The notes: generated from the sequence alone by a model not told the origin. 64,000 bases of DNA from Micromonospora eburnea (GCF_900090225.1 NZ_FMHY01000002.1:3472001-3536000), one strand, 5' to 3'; counted from the first letter of the stretch, positions 8,515-17,340 are shown. Numbers and translations: made by a program.

Positions 8515-10527
8515 GTGCGGGACGACGGCCGGCTCTGCTATGGCGGCGACTGGAACCCGGAGCAGTGGCCGGCCGAGGTGTGGCGGGAGGACGTCGCGCT
8601 GATGCGCCGCGCCGGGGTCACCCTCGTCACCGTCGGTGTGTTCGCCTGGTCCCGCCTCGAACCGGCTCCCGCCCGGTACACCTTCGACTGGCTCGACCAG
8701 GTCCTCGACCTGCTGCACGACAACGGCATCCGGGCGGCGCTGGCCACCCCCACCGCGTCGCCCCCGCCGTGGTTCTCCCTGGCCCACCCGGACGCGCTGC
8801 CGGTCACCGCCGACGGGGTACGGCTGCACCACGGCAGCCGCGACACCTACTGCGCGGCCGCGCCCGCGTACCGGGCCGCCGCACGCCACATCGCCGGGGT
8901 GCTCGCCGACCGGTACGCACACCACCCGGCCCTGGCCCTGTGGCACGTGCACAACGAGTACGGCACCACCTGCCACTGCGCGCACACCGAGGCGGCGTTC
9001 CGCCGCTGGCTGGCCGACCGGTACGGTGACCTCGACGCGCTCAACGCCGCCTGGGTGACCAGCTTCTGGAGCCAGCACTACTCGGACTGGGCGCAGATCG
9101 CCGCGCCCCGCGCCACCCAGTACCTGGCCAATCCGGGTCAACTGCTCGACTTCCGCCGATTCTGGTCCGACACCCTGCTGGCCGCGTACGTCGAGCAGCG
9201 GGACCTGCTGCGCGCGGCGAACCCGGCGGTGCCGGTCACCACCAACTATGTGCTCGGTGACTGGGTGCCCGTCGACCACGGCCGGTGGGCGTCCGAGGTG
9301 GACCTGGTCGCCATCGACCACTATCCGTCCACGGCGGACGGTGGCGCCGAGGAGCAGACCGCGCTCGCCGCCGACCTGGCCCGTGGCTGGGCCCGGCACG
9401 GCGCGCGCCGCCGGGGCATGGAGGGAGGGCGGGCGTCCTGGCTGCTGATGGAGAGCGCCCCGAACCAGCTCCACACCGCCGGCCGGATGCACACCAAGGA
9501 GCCCGGCCGGATGGCCCGGCACAGCCTCGCCCACGTTGCCCGCGGCTCCTGCGGGGTGATGTTCTTCCAGTGGCGGGCCCCGGTCGGTGGGGCGGAACGC
9601 TTCCACTCGGCGCTGGTGGGGCACGCCGGCCCGGACAGCCGGGTGTTCCGGGAGGCCGCCGACCTCGGTGCCCTACTGGGCCGGATCGCCGAGGTCGACG
9701 CCGGCCGGGTGGACGCCTCCGTCGCGATCGGCTGGGACGCGGCCTGCGGCTGGGCGCTGCGCCACCCGGGCCTGCCGTCGCAGCGGCTCGACCACCACGC
9801 CGAGGTGGCCGCCGCCCACCGCGCGCTGTGGCGCGCCGGGATCGCCTGCGACCTGGTGCTGCCCGGCGACCCCCTCGACGGTTACCGGCTGCTCGTGCTG
9901 CCCGCCCTCTACCTGGCCTCGGACGCCACCGCCGACTGGGTACGCGACCACGTCCTCGGCGGTGGCCACCTGCTGGTCACCTGGCTCAGCGGCGTCGCCG
10001 ACGAACACGGCCGGATCCGCCTGGGCGGCTACCCGGGCGCGTTCCGCGACCTGCTGGGCATCCGGGTCGAGGAGTTCCACCCGCTCGCCGCCGCCGACCG
10101 GGTGCCGTTGACCGGCGGCGGAACCGGCCAGGACTGGACCGAGACCGTGCACCTGGCCGGCGCAGAGCCGGTCACGGCGTATCTCGGTGGGGTGCTGGAC
10201 GGGCTGCCGGCCGTCACCCGGCACCGGCTCGGTGACGCCCTCACCTGGTATGTCTCCACCCGGCCCGACGACGACACCTACCGGCGGCTGCTGGCCGAGG
10301 CCGCCCGGCTGGCCGGGGTCGGCCCGGTCTGTCCCGAGGCGCCGGCCGGGGTCGAGGCCGTGCGCCGCCGCGACGGTGACCGGAGCTGGCTGTTCCTGAT
10401 CAACCACACCGACCGGGCGCAGCGGGTGCCGGCCACCGGGACGGACCTGCTCACCGGAGAGGTCGTCAACGACGCGGTGAACATCCCACCCGGCGGCGTG
10501 GCGGTGCTGCGCGAGCCGCCCCGGTGA
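8515..10527 (+). CDS. Glycoside hydrolase family 42 beta-galactosidase
   Basis: The 670-residue protein has no signal peptide and acts on imported sugars. The N-terminus CYGGDWNPEQWP is diagnostic of the family. The acid/base Glu is about residue 148 (WHVHNEYG) and the nucleophile Glu about 313 (LLMESAPNQ). The catalytic barrel is followed by the trimerisation domain (about 385-600) and a short C-terminal beta domain. Family members often bind zinc through Cys; Cys residues occur at 113 and 153-155 (TCHC). GTG at 8515 follows GGAGAAGGGA. It is the last gene of the importer operon, so the imported oligosaccharide probably carries terminal galactosyl or arabinopyranosyl units. Confidence 0.95.
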   Translation: MRDDGRLCYGGDWNPEQWPAEVWREDVALMRRAGVTLVTVGVFAWSRLEPAPARYTFDWLDQVLDLLHDNGIRAALATPTASPPPWFSLAHPDALPVTADGVRLHHGSRDTYCAAAPAYRAAARHIAGVLADRYAHHPALALWHVHNEYGTTCHCAHTEAAFRRWLADRYGDLDALNAAWVTSFWSQHYSDWAQIAAPRATQYLANPGQLLDFRRFWSDTLLAAYVEQRDLLRAANPAVPVTTNYVLGDWVPVDHGRWASEVDLVAIDHYPSTADGGAEEQTALAADLARGWARHGARRRGMEGGRASWLLMESAPNQLHTAGRMHTKEPGRMARHSLAHVARGSCGVMFFQWRAPVGGAERFHSALVGHAGPDSRVFREAADLGALLGRIAEVDAGRVDASVAIGWDAACGWALRHPGLPSQRLDHHAEVAAAHRALWRAGIACDLVLPGDPLDGYRLLVLPALYLASDATADWVRDHVLGGGHLLVTWLSGVADEHGRIRLGGYPGAFRDLLGIRVEEFHPLAAADRVPLTGGGTGQDWTETVHLAGAEPVTAYLGGVLDGLPAVTRHRLGDALTWYVSTRPDDDTYRRLLAEAARLAGVGPVCPEAPAGVEAVRRRDGDRSWLFLINHTDRAQRVPATGTDLLTGEVVNDAVNIPPGGVAVLREPPR

Positions 10528-10550
10528 CGGTCCGCCGCTGCGGGACCGTC
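10526..10550 (+). terminator. Hairpin at the end of the importer operon
   Basis: GACGGTCC (10526-10533) pairs exactly with GGACCGTC (10543-10550) across a nine-base loop that begins inside the GH42 stop codon. No U-tract follows, as is usual in high-GC actinomycetes. It would end rightward transcription before the oppositely oriented TetR gene. Confidence 0.5.
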
Positions 10551-10631
10551 TGGACGACGGTCGGCCCGTTCGCCGGTCGGCCAGCGGCGCGACATCACCC
10601 CGACCGGCCTTCGCGCGGCCGCCGCGCGCGT

Positions 10632-11213
10632 TCAGCCACGGCCGCGCACGAGCGGCAGGAACACCTCGTCCACGATCTCGACCAGCACCTCGTCGGGCAC
10701 GGAGGGGATGCCGCGCATCGCGTACTCGGCGCGCAGCAGCATCATCGGCGTCGTCGCCACCCGCTGGTGCACGGCCGCGCCCGACGCCTCGCCCCGGGCC
10801 GCGGCCCGTTCCAGCATCGCCAGCCAGGCGCGGTCCATGGTGTCCGCGCCGGACCGCTCCCGCATGAGGGCGAGCAGTTCGGGATCGTCGGCCGCGGCGG
10901 CGAGCAGCCCGCGCAGGATCGCCCCGTGCGGCGACGACCACGTCTCGTTCGCCCGCCGCAGCAGTTCCAGCGCGTCGCCCCGCAGGGTGCCCGTGTCCGG
11001 GTTCGGCATCACGGCGTCGGACAGGTGACGGTACGCCGCGATGCCCAGTGCCGCCCGGTGCGGCCATCGGCGGTAGATCGCGTTCTTGTTGGTCCCGGCC
11101 CGGGCGGCGACCCGGTCCATGGTCATCCCCGCGTAGCCGGAGTCGCGCAGCTCTTCCGCCGCCGCGTGCAGGATCGCCCGCTCCAGCTCCTCGCCTCGGC
11201 GCCTCGTGGCCAC
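10632..11213 (-). CDS. TetR-family transcriptional repressor
   Basis: The protein has 193 residues. The N-terminal helix-turn-helix spans about residues 10-56 (AGMTMDRVAARAGTNKNAIY, then RRWPHRAALG), with a C-terminal ligand domain of the TetR_C_11 style (TWSSPHGAILRGLLAAAADD). It is divergent from the TIM-barrel gene at 11278, and the 64-bp gap contains two tandem inverted repeats that are almost certainly its operators. The GTG start lacks a good ribosome-binding site and may be leaderless, with the promoter embedded in the operators. Its ligand is unknown. Confidence 0.93.
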   Translation of the reverse strand: MATRRRGEELERAILHAAAEELRDSGYAGMTMDRVAARAGTNKNAIYRRWPHRAALGIAAYRHLSDAVMPNPDTGTLRGDALELLRRANETWSSPHGAILRGLLAAAADDPELLALMRERSGADTMDRAWLAMLERAAARGEASGAAVHQRVATTPMMLLRAEYAMRGIPSVPDEVLVEIVDEVFLPLVRGRG

Positions 11214-11220
11214 GCCTTGC

Positions 11221-11260
11221 AGGGTACTAGACGTACCCTATAGGGTACGCGACGTACCTT
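11221..11260. promoter_or_regulatory. Tandem pair of 19-bp TetR operators
   Basis: Two copies of the pattern AGGGTAC-N5-GTACCCT are visible at 11221-11239 and 11242-11260 (the last half reads GTACCTT), offset by 21 bp, two helical turns. The abutting halves form a perfect 18-bp palindrome at 11232-11249. The array fills the gap between the TetR gene and its divergent partner, so two dimers would cover both promoters. Confidence 0.8.
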
Positions 11261-11277
11261 ATGAACGAGGAGGGCCG

Positions 11278-12291
11278 ATGCGCGTCTTCGGCATGAACTA
11301 CGACACCGGTTTCGTGAGCGCGGGGTCCACGACCCACGAGCCGTTCGACCACGAGACCGTGCGGCGCGACCTGCGCGTCATCCGCGACGAGCTGCACTGC
11401 GACGCGGTGCGCATCACCGGCGGTGTCCAGGACCGGCTCGAACTGACCGCGGGGTTCGCCGCCGAGGCCGGGCTAGAGGTGTGGCACTGCCCGTTCACCA
11501 ACGGCCTCGACCGCGACGGGCTCATGGCGTTCGTGCTCGACGGCGCCGAGCGGGCCGAGCGGCTGCGGCGGAGCGGGGCCTCGGTCGTGTACCTCACCGG
11601 CTCCGAGATCTCCATGTTCACCGACGGCTTCCTGCCCGGCCGCGACCTGGCAGAGCGCATGGCACTGTTCACCGACCCGATGCGGATGCGGGAGGCGGTC
11701 CCGGCCGCGCAGGCCGCGGTGCGCGACTTCCTCGCCGAAGCGGTGCCCATGGTGCGGAAGCGGTTCGGCGGGCCCGTCGGCTACGCCTCGATCCCGCTGG
11801 AGGCCGTGGACTGGGCGCTGTTCGACATCATCGCCAGCGACGCCGGGTACCGCGACGCGACCAACGCCGCGGTGTTTCCGCAGAGCCTGGCGGCTGCGGT
11901 GGGGCAGGGCAAGCCGTACGCCGCGACCGAGTTCGGCTGCTGCACGTTCCGCGGCGCGGCCGACGTCGCGGGCGGGGCGGAGCCGGTGACGTACGACGAG
12001 CACGGCCGCGCCGCGAAGCTCACCGCGGGGCTGGAACGCGACGAGGAGGGCCAGGCCCGCTACGTCATGGACCTGCTGCGCGACTACGAGGCCGGCGGGG
12101 TGGAGGCGGCGTTCGTGTACACGTTCGCGAACCGGCACCTGCCGACCACTGACGACCCGGAGCGCGACTTCGACCTGGCTGCGCGCGGGATCGTGCGGGT
12201 GCTGCCGGACGGCTCGTGGACGCCAAAGGCCGCCTTCCACGCCCTTGCCGCGTACGGCCGCTCGCGCGTGCAGAGCCGGTCGGCCACTTAG
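11278..12291 (+). CDS. TIM-barrel, glycosidase-like protein controlled by TetR
   Basis: The protein has 337 residues and no signal peptide. ATG at 11278 follows GAGGAGGG. The succession of strands (FGMNYDTGF, DAVRITGG, LEVWHCPF, VVYLTGSEI, VGYASIPLEAVDW, YAATEFGC, AAFVYTFANR) fits a (beta/alpha)8 barrel; the acidic residues in GSEI and ATEFG occupy positions where glycosidase catalytic residues would sit. From memory, relatives in actinomycetes are often labelled abortive infection protein without experimental basis, so I do not adopt that name as function. It is expressed only when the divergent TetR repressor is released. Substrate and true activity are unknown. Confidence 0.8.
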   Translation: MRVFGMNYDTGFVSAGSTTHEPFDHETVRRDLRVIRDELHCDAVRITGGVQDRLELTAGFAAEAGLEVWHCPFTNGLDRDGLMAFVLDGAERAERLRRSGASVVYLTGSEISMFTDGFLPGRDLAERMALFTDPMRMREAVPAAQAAVRDFLAEAVPMVRKRFGGPVGYASIPLEAVDWALFDIIASDAGYRDATNAAVFPQSLAAAVGQGKPYAATEFGCCTFRGAADVAGGAEPVTYDEHGRAAKLTAGLERDEEGQARYVMDLLRDYEAGGVEAAFVYTFANRHLPTTDDPERDFDLAARGIVRVLPDGSWTPKAAFHALAAYGRSRVQSRSAT

Positions 12292-12466
12292 GCGTCCAGG
12301 ATCCGGGTCTCGATACGACGTAGCCCGTAGCCGTAGGACCTTCCTCAGCGTCGCGTCCCGGAACGCCGGCAACCAGTCCTCGCCACGGATGCGGGTGACC
12401 TGCTCGTCGGCGTGGTCGAACAACGCCTGGGACTCGACGACCGCGAACGCCCGCCCACGTACGGGC
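12288..12466 (-). pseudogene. Frameshifted C-terminal remnant of an unidentified gene
   Basis: Reading leftward, a protein-like segment runs RGRAFAVVESQALFDHADEQ and on to DATLRKV, then must shift by one base to continue as YGLRRIETRILDA followed by TAA. Neither frame alone gives a sensible protein. It directly follows the LysE gene on the same strand and has no start of its own. The family is not recognised. It is best read as the decayed end of a gene whose front was lost. Confidence 0.4.
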
Positions 12467-12469
12467 CGG

Positions 12470-13120
12470 TCAGGGGGTGGCGACGGCGGCGCGGGAGCGG
12501 TCCGCGGCGATACGGACCGCGAGGCCGGCCAGCACGCTGCCCATCACGTACCGCTGTGCCCGCGCCCAGGCCGGCCGGCGGGTCAGGAACGCCGACACCG
12601 TACCCGCGGTGAGCACGATCAGCCCGTTCACGGTCAGCGCGATGCTGATCTGGGTCAGCCCGAGCAGCAGGCTCTGCACCGCAACGTGGCCGCGCGCCGG
12701 GTCGATGAACTGCGGCAGCAGCGACATGTACAGGATGGCGATCTTCGGGTTGAGCAGGTTGGTGACCAGCCCCATGGTGAACAGCCGCCGGGGGCGGTCC
12801 GGCGACAGTGGCGTCGGGGTGAACGCCGACCGGCCGCCCGGGCGCAGCGTCTGCCAGGCGAGCCACAGCAGGTACGCCGCCCCGGCCAGCTTCACCGCCA
12901 CGTACAGCGGGGGCACCAGCACGAACACCGTGGCGATCCCGGCGACCGCCGCGGCCAGGTAGACCAGGAAGCCGACGGCCACGCCGAGCAGCGACACCAG
13001 CCCGGCCCGTCGGCCCTGGGTGACCGACCGGGACACCAGGTAGACCATGTTCGGGCCGGGCGTGAGCACCAGACCCAACGCCACCAGGGACATCCCCAGC
13101 ACCGCACCAACCGAGACCAT
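12470..13120 (-). CDS. LysE-family amino-acid/metabolite exporter
   Basis: The protein has 216 residues and six hydrophobic segments. The family signature LGLVLTPGPNMVYLVSRSV lies at about residues 16-34, followed by GVAVGFLVYLAAAVAGIATV and the later GLVTNLLNPKIAILYMSLLP. LysE/RhtB proteins export basic amino acids, homoserine or related small molecules by proton exchange; the substrate is not predictable here. It is divergent from the acetyltransferase at 13222. The stop lies only a few bases before the remnant at 12288-12466. Confidence 0.93.
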   Translation of the reverse strand: MVSVGAVLGMSLVALGLVLTPGPNMVYLVSRSVTQGRRAGLVSLLGVAVGFLVYLAAAVAGIATVFVLVPPLYVAVKLAGAAYLLWLAWQTLRPGGRSAFTPTPLSPDRPRRLFTMGLVTNLLNPKIAILYMSLLPQFIDPARGHVAVQSLLLGLTQISIALTVNGLIVLTAGTVSAFLTRRPAWARAQRYVMGSVLAGLAVRIAADRSRAAVATP

Positions 13121-13221
13121 GCGTCCTCCTCCGTACCCGACTCCCGACCCTACGCCCGGACCCCGTCGGTGGCGTGACGTCCGGGGTCGCCAGGAATGAT
13201 GGGGCGGGCCAGACTACCGAC

Positions 13222-13770
13222 ATGTCGATCGTGCTACACGCCCCGCCCACCCCGTCCGCGCCCGGTCTGCTGCTGCGGCCGTGGCGTGTCGGCGACGCCG
13301 AGGCGCTGCTCGCCGCCTACCGGGACCCGGTGCTGCGGAGCTGGACCCGACAACCGGTGGACACCCCGGCCGACGCGCAGGCGTTCCTGCGTCGCAGCCG
13401 ACAGGGCTGGGCGGCCAACCGCCGGTTCAGCTTCGCCGTGCTGGAGCCGACGCCCGACGGGGAGCAGCTGGTGGCGCACGTGCTGGTCAAGGAGGTCGCC
13501 CCGGGCCGGCCGGCGGCCGAGGTGGGCTACTGGACGGCGGCGCCCGCCCGGGGGCGCGGCGTCGCGCCGCGCGCGGTCGACGCGGTCAGCGACTGGGCGT
13601 TCGCCCGCTTCGCCGCCACCGGGCTGACCCGCCTCGAACTACTGCACCAGGTCGACAACGCGGCCTCCTGCCGGGTGGCGGAGAAGAGCGGGTACGTCTT
13701 CCAGGATGTGCTGCCGGCCCGGCCGCCGTTCCCCCGCGACGGCCACCGCCACGTCCGCCACCTGGCCTGA
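13222..13770 (+). CDS. GNAT acetyltransferase (RimJ/RimL type)
   Basis: The 182-residue protein carries the RimJ/RimL layout: LLLRPWRVGDAEAL at the N-terminus, VGYWTAAPARGRGVAPRAVD as the acetyl-CoA P-loop (about residues 106-126), and RLELLHQVDNAASCRVAEKSGY near the end, where Asn and the following helix are conserved. These enzymes acetylate alpha-amino groups of proteins or small amines; the target is unknown. The start MSIVLHAPP is chosen because the upstream extension is not protein-like. It is divergent from the LysE exporter. Confidence 0.9.
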   Translation: MSIVLHAPPTPSAPGLLLRPWRVGDAEALLAAYRDPVLRSWTRQPVDTPADAQAFLRRSRQGWAANRRFSFAVLEPTPDGEQLVAHVLVKEVAPGRPAAEVGYWTAAPARGRGVAPRAVDAVSDWAFARFAATGLTRLELLHQVDNAASCRVAEKSGYVFQDVLPARPPFPRDGHRHVRHLA

Positions 13771-13813
13771 CCGGCGACCGCCGACGTCGGCCCCGCCGGT
13801 GCCCCCCCCCGGG

Positions 13814-14245
13814 TCAGCGATCGGCCGGCTCGGCGCCGGTTGCCGCCGCGCCGGCCGGTGCCGGACCGAGCAGCCGCAGCAACAGTCGTGGCTCACCCGG
13901 CCAGGCGTCGAGGAGCACCTGCCGGGGCACCCGCCGACCGGCGTAGCGCAGCGCGAGGGCCACCACGACGATGTCGTCGAGTGGGCCGATGACCGGCAGG
14001 AACTCGGGGATCAGGTCGATCGGGCTGGCCACCCAGAGCCCGGCGAACACGATCGCGACCTTCGCCCGGCGCGGCACCCGGGGATCCTTGCGCAGCCGGC
14101 GCACCGTGGTCAGACAGTCGGGGATGAACGCGGCCAGATCGCGCAGGATGCCCGGCGGGAGCCGCCGGGCCAGCAGCACCAGCAGCGCCCAACTCGCCAG
14201 CAGACAGGCCACCGCGAGGCCGAGCCCGATCAGCCAGTCGCGCAC
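13814..14245 (-). CDS. DUF1232 (YkvA-like) small membrane protein
   Basis: The 143-residue protein starts with a hydrophobic helix (LIGLGLAVACLLASWALLVLL), then carries the DUF1232 core RVPRRAKVAIVFAGLWVASP, DLIPEFLPVIGPLDDIVVV and LALRYAGRRVP. The DLIPEFLPVIGPLDD motif defines the family. Its molecular function is unknown. It is encoded opposite to the DUF1992 gene and ends close after the acetyltransferase, so 3' regions converge at 13771-13813. Confidence 0.92.
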   Translation of the reverse strand: MRDWLIGLGLAVACLLASWALLVLLARRLPPGILRDLAAFIPDCLTTVRRLRKDPRVPRRAKVAIVFAGLWVASPIDLIPEFLPVIGPLDDIVVVALALRYAGRRVPRQVLLDAWPGEPRLLLRLLGPAPAGAAATGAEPADR

Positions 14246-14386
14246 GTCGGTGGTCCTCCCTCCCGCTCTACGGTACGGGCCACGCGGAATGTACGCCGCG
14301 TCGCACCCGGCCGCCCACGGGGAACAAACCGCCTGGACCGAGCGCTGCCCCGGCGACGGATACGGTGGGTGCGGGAGGTGACGGCG

Positions 14387-14875
14387 GTGGTGGCTGGCTG
14401 GGACGCGGCGGTCGAGGCGCAGATCCGCTCGGCGCAGGAGCGCGGCGAGTTCGACAACCTGCCGGGCGCGGGCAAACCGATCCCCGGGCGGGGCCTGCCC
14501 TACGACGAGTCGTGGTGGATCAAGAGCTTTCTGGAGCGGGAGCGGATCCCGGGCGACCTGCTGCTGCCCACCCCGTTGCAGCTGCGTCGACGGGTGGAGC
14601 GGTTGCCCGACGAGGTGCGGGACCTGCCGACCGAGGAGTCGGTGCGGGCGACGGTCTCCGCGTTGAACCAGGAGATCGTGGACTTCCTGCGTTCACCGAG
14701 CGGACCACGGGTGGTGGTCCGCCCCGTGAACGCGGAGGAGATCGTCCGACGCTGGCGGGAGGAGCGCGAGCGGGCAGCCGCCGAGCGGGTCGCCACCGCC
14801 GAGGCGGCCGACCGCACCACCGTGACGGTCGGCGCCCCGCGCCGGCGCTGGCGGCTGCCCTGGCGCCGGCACTGA
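14387..14875 (+). CDS. DUF1992 protein (DnaJ homologue subfamily C member 28 type)
   Basis: About 162 residues. The motif WDAAVEAQIRSAQERGEFDN followed by LPGAGKPIPG and DESWWIKSFLERE defines the family. The C-terminus is charged and ends in WRLPWRRH. GGGAGG at 14373-14378 suits the GTG codons at 14387 or 14390; GTG at 14378 is also possible. The family is widespread and uncharacterised in bacteria; the eukaryotic name does not prove a chaperone role because no J-domain is present. Confidence 0.9.
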   Translation: MVAGWDAAVEAQIRSAQERGEFDNLPGAGKPIPGRGLPYDESWWIKSFLERERIPGDLLLPTPLQLRRRVERLPDEVRDLPTEESVRATVSALNQEIVDFLRSPSGPRVVVRPVNAEEIVRRWREERERAAAERVATAEAADRTTVTVGAPRRRWRLPWRRH

Positions 14876-14881
14876 CCCGCC

Positions 14882-15457
14882 TCAGCCGAGCGCGGCCCGC
14901 CAGGTCCACGCGGTGCGCCGCGGCCGGTCGCCCAGTGGAGCCCGCCCGGTCATCCAGAGCAGCACCGCCACCGGGTCGCCGCCCGGCGCGTCCGGGAACA
15001 ACCGGCCCAGCACCCCGGCGCACAGCTGCGGCGGCGGCGACCAGTCCAGCCGGAGACCACCGGTGATGTCACAGGTGTGCAGCAGAGTCTCCGCGACCCC
15101 CATCGCGGCGAAACCGCCCGGGTCGCACGGCCCCCAGTGCCAGGCTCGGGCCGCTGGGTCGGCACCGTCGACGGCGGCGGCGAGGAGTCCGGCGCTCGCG
15201 GTCACCACGGTCAGCAGGTCGGCCGGCGTCGCGTCGGTGCGTACCCGCAGGTCGACGGGGAGGTATTCGTCGGCCGGTAGGCCGGTCAGCTGGGCCGCGT
15301 AGGCGAACAGGTCATGGGCCACGTGCGCGGCGGTCGTCCAGCAGGACCAGGTCAGCTCCGCGGCCGCCACGGTCCAGTCCCGGTCCACGGCGGGCCGCAG
15401 TACCCGGTTCATCTCGGCGGCGGCCGCCCGTACGTGTGGCCCGGTCATCCCTGTCAT
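14882..15457 (-). CDS. Maleylpyruvate-isomerase-type (DinB-like, mycothiol-dependent) protein
   Basis: The 191-residue protein has the four-helix pattern of the MDMPI_N/DinB superfamily: VDRDWTVAAAELTWSCWTTA, HVAHDLFAYAAQL, and WHWGPCDPGGFAAMGVAETL with LLHTCDITGGL, in which His residues bind a metal. Members catalyse thiol-dependent isomerisation or conjugation, using mycothiol in actinomycetes; the substrate here is unknown. The start is MTGMTG; the second ATG (15448) is equally plausible. It converges with the DUF1992 gene and diverges from the sirtuin. Confidence 0.85.
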   Translation of the reverse strand: MTGMTGPHVRAAAAEMNRVLRPAVDRDWTVAAAELTWSCWTTAAHVAHDLFAYAAQLTGLPADEYLPVDLRVRTDATPADLLTVVTASAGLLAAAVDGADPAARAWHWGPCDPGGFAAMGVAETLLHTCDITGGLRLDWSPPPQLCAGVLGRLFPDAPGGDPVAVLLWMTGRAPLGDRPRRTAWTWRAALG

Positions 15458-15568
15458 GTCGTCGACTCTGCCAGCGCTCGCCGCCGGCCGGCCATCCGGC
15501 CCGGCCTGGGATGCCGTGCACCGAAATGCGCTCGCCGGGCGTCTCGCCCGCTTCCTACGATCACGCCC

Positions 15569-16336
15569 ATGGAGTGGACGCGAGGGATCACGCGGGTGGC
15601 GGTACTGACCGGCGCGGGCATCTCCACGGATTCCGGCGTGCCGGACTATCGCGGCCCGGACGGAATCTGGACCCGGGACCCGGCCGCGGCGCAGGCCTTC
15701 ACGTACGACCGGTTCCTGTCCGATCCTGTGCTGCGGGCCCGGTTCTGGGACACCTACGCCGGGCACGCCGCCTGGCTCGCGGAGCCGAACGCGGCGCACC
15801 GCGCGCTGGCGGAGCTGGACCGGTCCGGCACAGCGGTGCGGGTGCTCACCCAGAACGTCGACGGGCTGCACCAGCGGGCGGGCCTGCCGGCGCGCAAGGT
15901 CCTTGAGCTGCACGGCACGATCCGCGAGGTGCGGTGCACCGGCTGCGGTGTCCGTACCGCTACGGAACGCACGCTGCTCCGGGTCCGGATGGGCGATTCC
16001 GATCCGAGGTGCGACGGCTGCGGGGCCATCCTGAAACTGGCCGTGGTGCTGTTCGGGGAGCACCTCGACCCGCGGGTTCTCGACCAGGCCCGGCAGATCG
16101 CCGCGGCGTCGCAGCTGCTGCTGGCCGTGGGTAGTTCACTGCTGGTCGAGCCGGCGGCCTCGCTGTGCTCCATGGCGGTGCACGCCGGCGCGCGGCTCGT
16201 GATCGTGAACCGGGACGAGACGCCGTACGACGACCTCGCCGACGAGGTGGTGCGGGAGCCGATCGGGGAGGCCCTGCCCCGGATCGTGGCCGCGCTGCGC
16301 GCGAACCGGAAGCCCACGCCCACGCCGGCGGAGTGA
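15569..16336 (+). CDS. Sir2-family NAD-dependent protein deacylase
   Basis: The 255-residue protein contains the NAD-binding motif TGAGISTDSGVPDYRG (about 14-29), TQNVDGLH (94-101), the catalytic His in LELHGT (about 115), a zinc ribbon with Cys 123, 126, 148 and 151, and VVLFGEHL. The core is complete and the length normal. GAGIST...PDYR resembles the SIRT4-like class II group rather than CobB. It would remove acyl groups from lysines using NAD. No acyltransferase partner is adjacent; it is followed after 74 bp by the sigma-factor gene on the same strand. Confidence 0.94.
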   Translation: MEWTRGITRVAVLTGAGISTDSGVPDYRGPDGIWTRDPAAAQAFTYDRFLSDPVLRARFWDTYAGHAAWLAEPNAAHRALAELDRSGTAVRVLTQNVDGLHQRAGLPARKVLELHGTIREVRCTGCGVRTATERTLLRVRMGDSDPRCDGCGAILKLAVVLFGEHLDPRVLDQARQIAAASQLLLAVGSSLLVEPAASLCSMAVHAGARLVIVNRDETPYDDLADEVVREPIGEALPRIVAALRANRKPTPTPAE

Positions 16337-16410
16337 CCCGTCGCACACGCCGTCACAAGGACCGGCCGCGCGGTGTCTCAGGGCCGAACACGAGCGACGA
16401 GGGAGACACC

Positions 16411-17340
16411 ATGGCCGGACCTCTGGTGAACGACCGTAACGCCATCAGCGGCCACGCCACTGACCCGGCGACCGAGAGTTTCCTCGCCCACCGGAACCTG
16501 CTCTTCACCGTCGCGTACGAGATGCTCGGATCGGCGGCCGACGCCGAGGACGTCCTCCAGGAGACCTGGCTGCGGTGGACCAAGGTCGACCTGGGGCAGG
16601 TGCGCGACCGGCGCGCCTTCCTGGTCCGGATCACGACCCGGCAGGCGTTGAACCGGCTGCGCACGATGAAGCGCCGCAAGGAGGCCTATGTCGGTCCCTG
16701 GCTGCCCGAGCCGCTGCTCACCACGCCGGATGTGGCCGAGGACGTCGAGCTCGCCGAGAGCGTGTCGATGGGGCTCATGATCGTCCTGGAGACACTGTCG
16801 CCGACCGAGCGTGCCGTCTTCGTGCTGCGTGAGGCCTTCGATCTCGGCTACGACGAGATCGCGGCCGCCGTCGGCAAGAGCCCCGCGGCCGTCCGCCAGA
16901 TCGCGCACCGCGCCCGCCAACACGTCGATGCCCGCCGCCCCCGCGAGGTGGTCTCTCCGAGCGAGGCCCGGGCGGCGGTGGAGTCACTCCAGCGCGCGAT
17001 CGAGACCGGCGACCTGCAGGGCCTACTTGACGTGCTCGCCCCTGACGTCGTCCTGGTGGGCGACGGCGGCGGCATCAAGCAGGCCGTGCCACGTCCGATC
17101 ACCGGCGCTGACAAGGTGTCGCGTCTGTTCTTCGGTGGTCTGGGCCGGGTCGACGGCACACTCACCGTTGAACCGACGGTGGTCAACGGCAACCCGGCCC
17201 TCCTCGTACGACTAGACGGCGAGATCGACGGCGTCATGGCGATCCGGATCGAGAACGCCCGCATCACCGGCCTCTACTACGTCCGCAACCCGGAGAAGCT
17301 GACCCGCATCGAATCCGAGAATCGGCTCACCCTGCGTTGA
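16411..17340 (+). CDS. ECF41-type RNA polymerase sigma factor (SigJ-like)
   Basis: The protein has 309 residues. Sigma region 2 spans about residues 25-90 (NLLFTVAYEMLGSAADAEDV), region 4 about 125-175 (LSPTERAVFVLREAFDLGYD and VGKSPAAVRQIAHRARQHV), and the rest is the SnoaL-like C-terminal domain typical of ECF41 (DVVLVGDGGGIKQAVPRPITG). In that group the C-terminal domain modulates activity in place of an anti-sigma factor. The start follows GAGGGAGA. The oxidoreductase or decarboxylase gene that normally sits next to ECF41 sigma genes is missing; only a decayed transporter tail follows. Confidence 0.93.
   Translation: MAGPLVNDRNAISGHATDPATESFLAHRNLLFTVAYEMLGSAADAEDVLQETWLRWTKVDLGQVRDRRAFLVRITTRQALNRLRTMKRRKEAYVGPWLPEPLLTTPDVAEDVELAESVSMGLMIVLETLSPTERAVFVLREAFDLGYDEIAAAVGKSPAAVRQIAHRARQHVDARRPREVVSPSEARAAVESLQRAIETGDLQGLLDVLAPDVVLVGDGGGIKQAVPRPITGADKVSRLFFGGLGRVDGTLTVEPTVVNGNPALLVRLDGEIDGVMAIRIENARITGLYYVRNPEKLTRIESENRLTLR

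Noticed and set aside
13800..13812. A poly-C tract as a phase-variable switch
   Set aside because: It lies outside coding sequence between convergent 3' ends, so length change would not alter a protein or an evident promoter.
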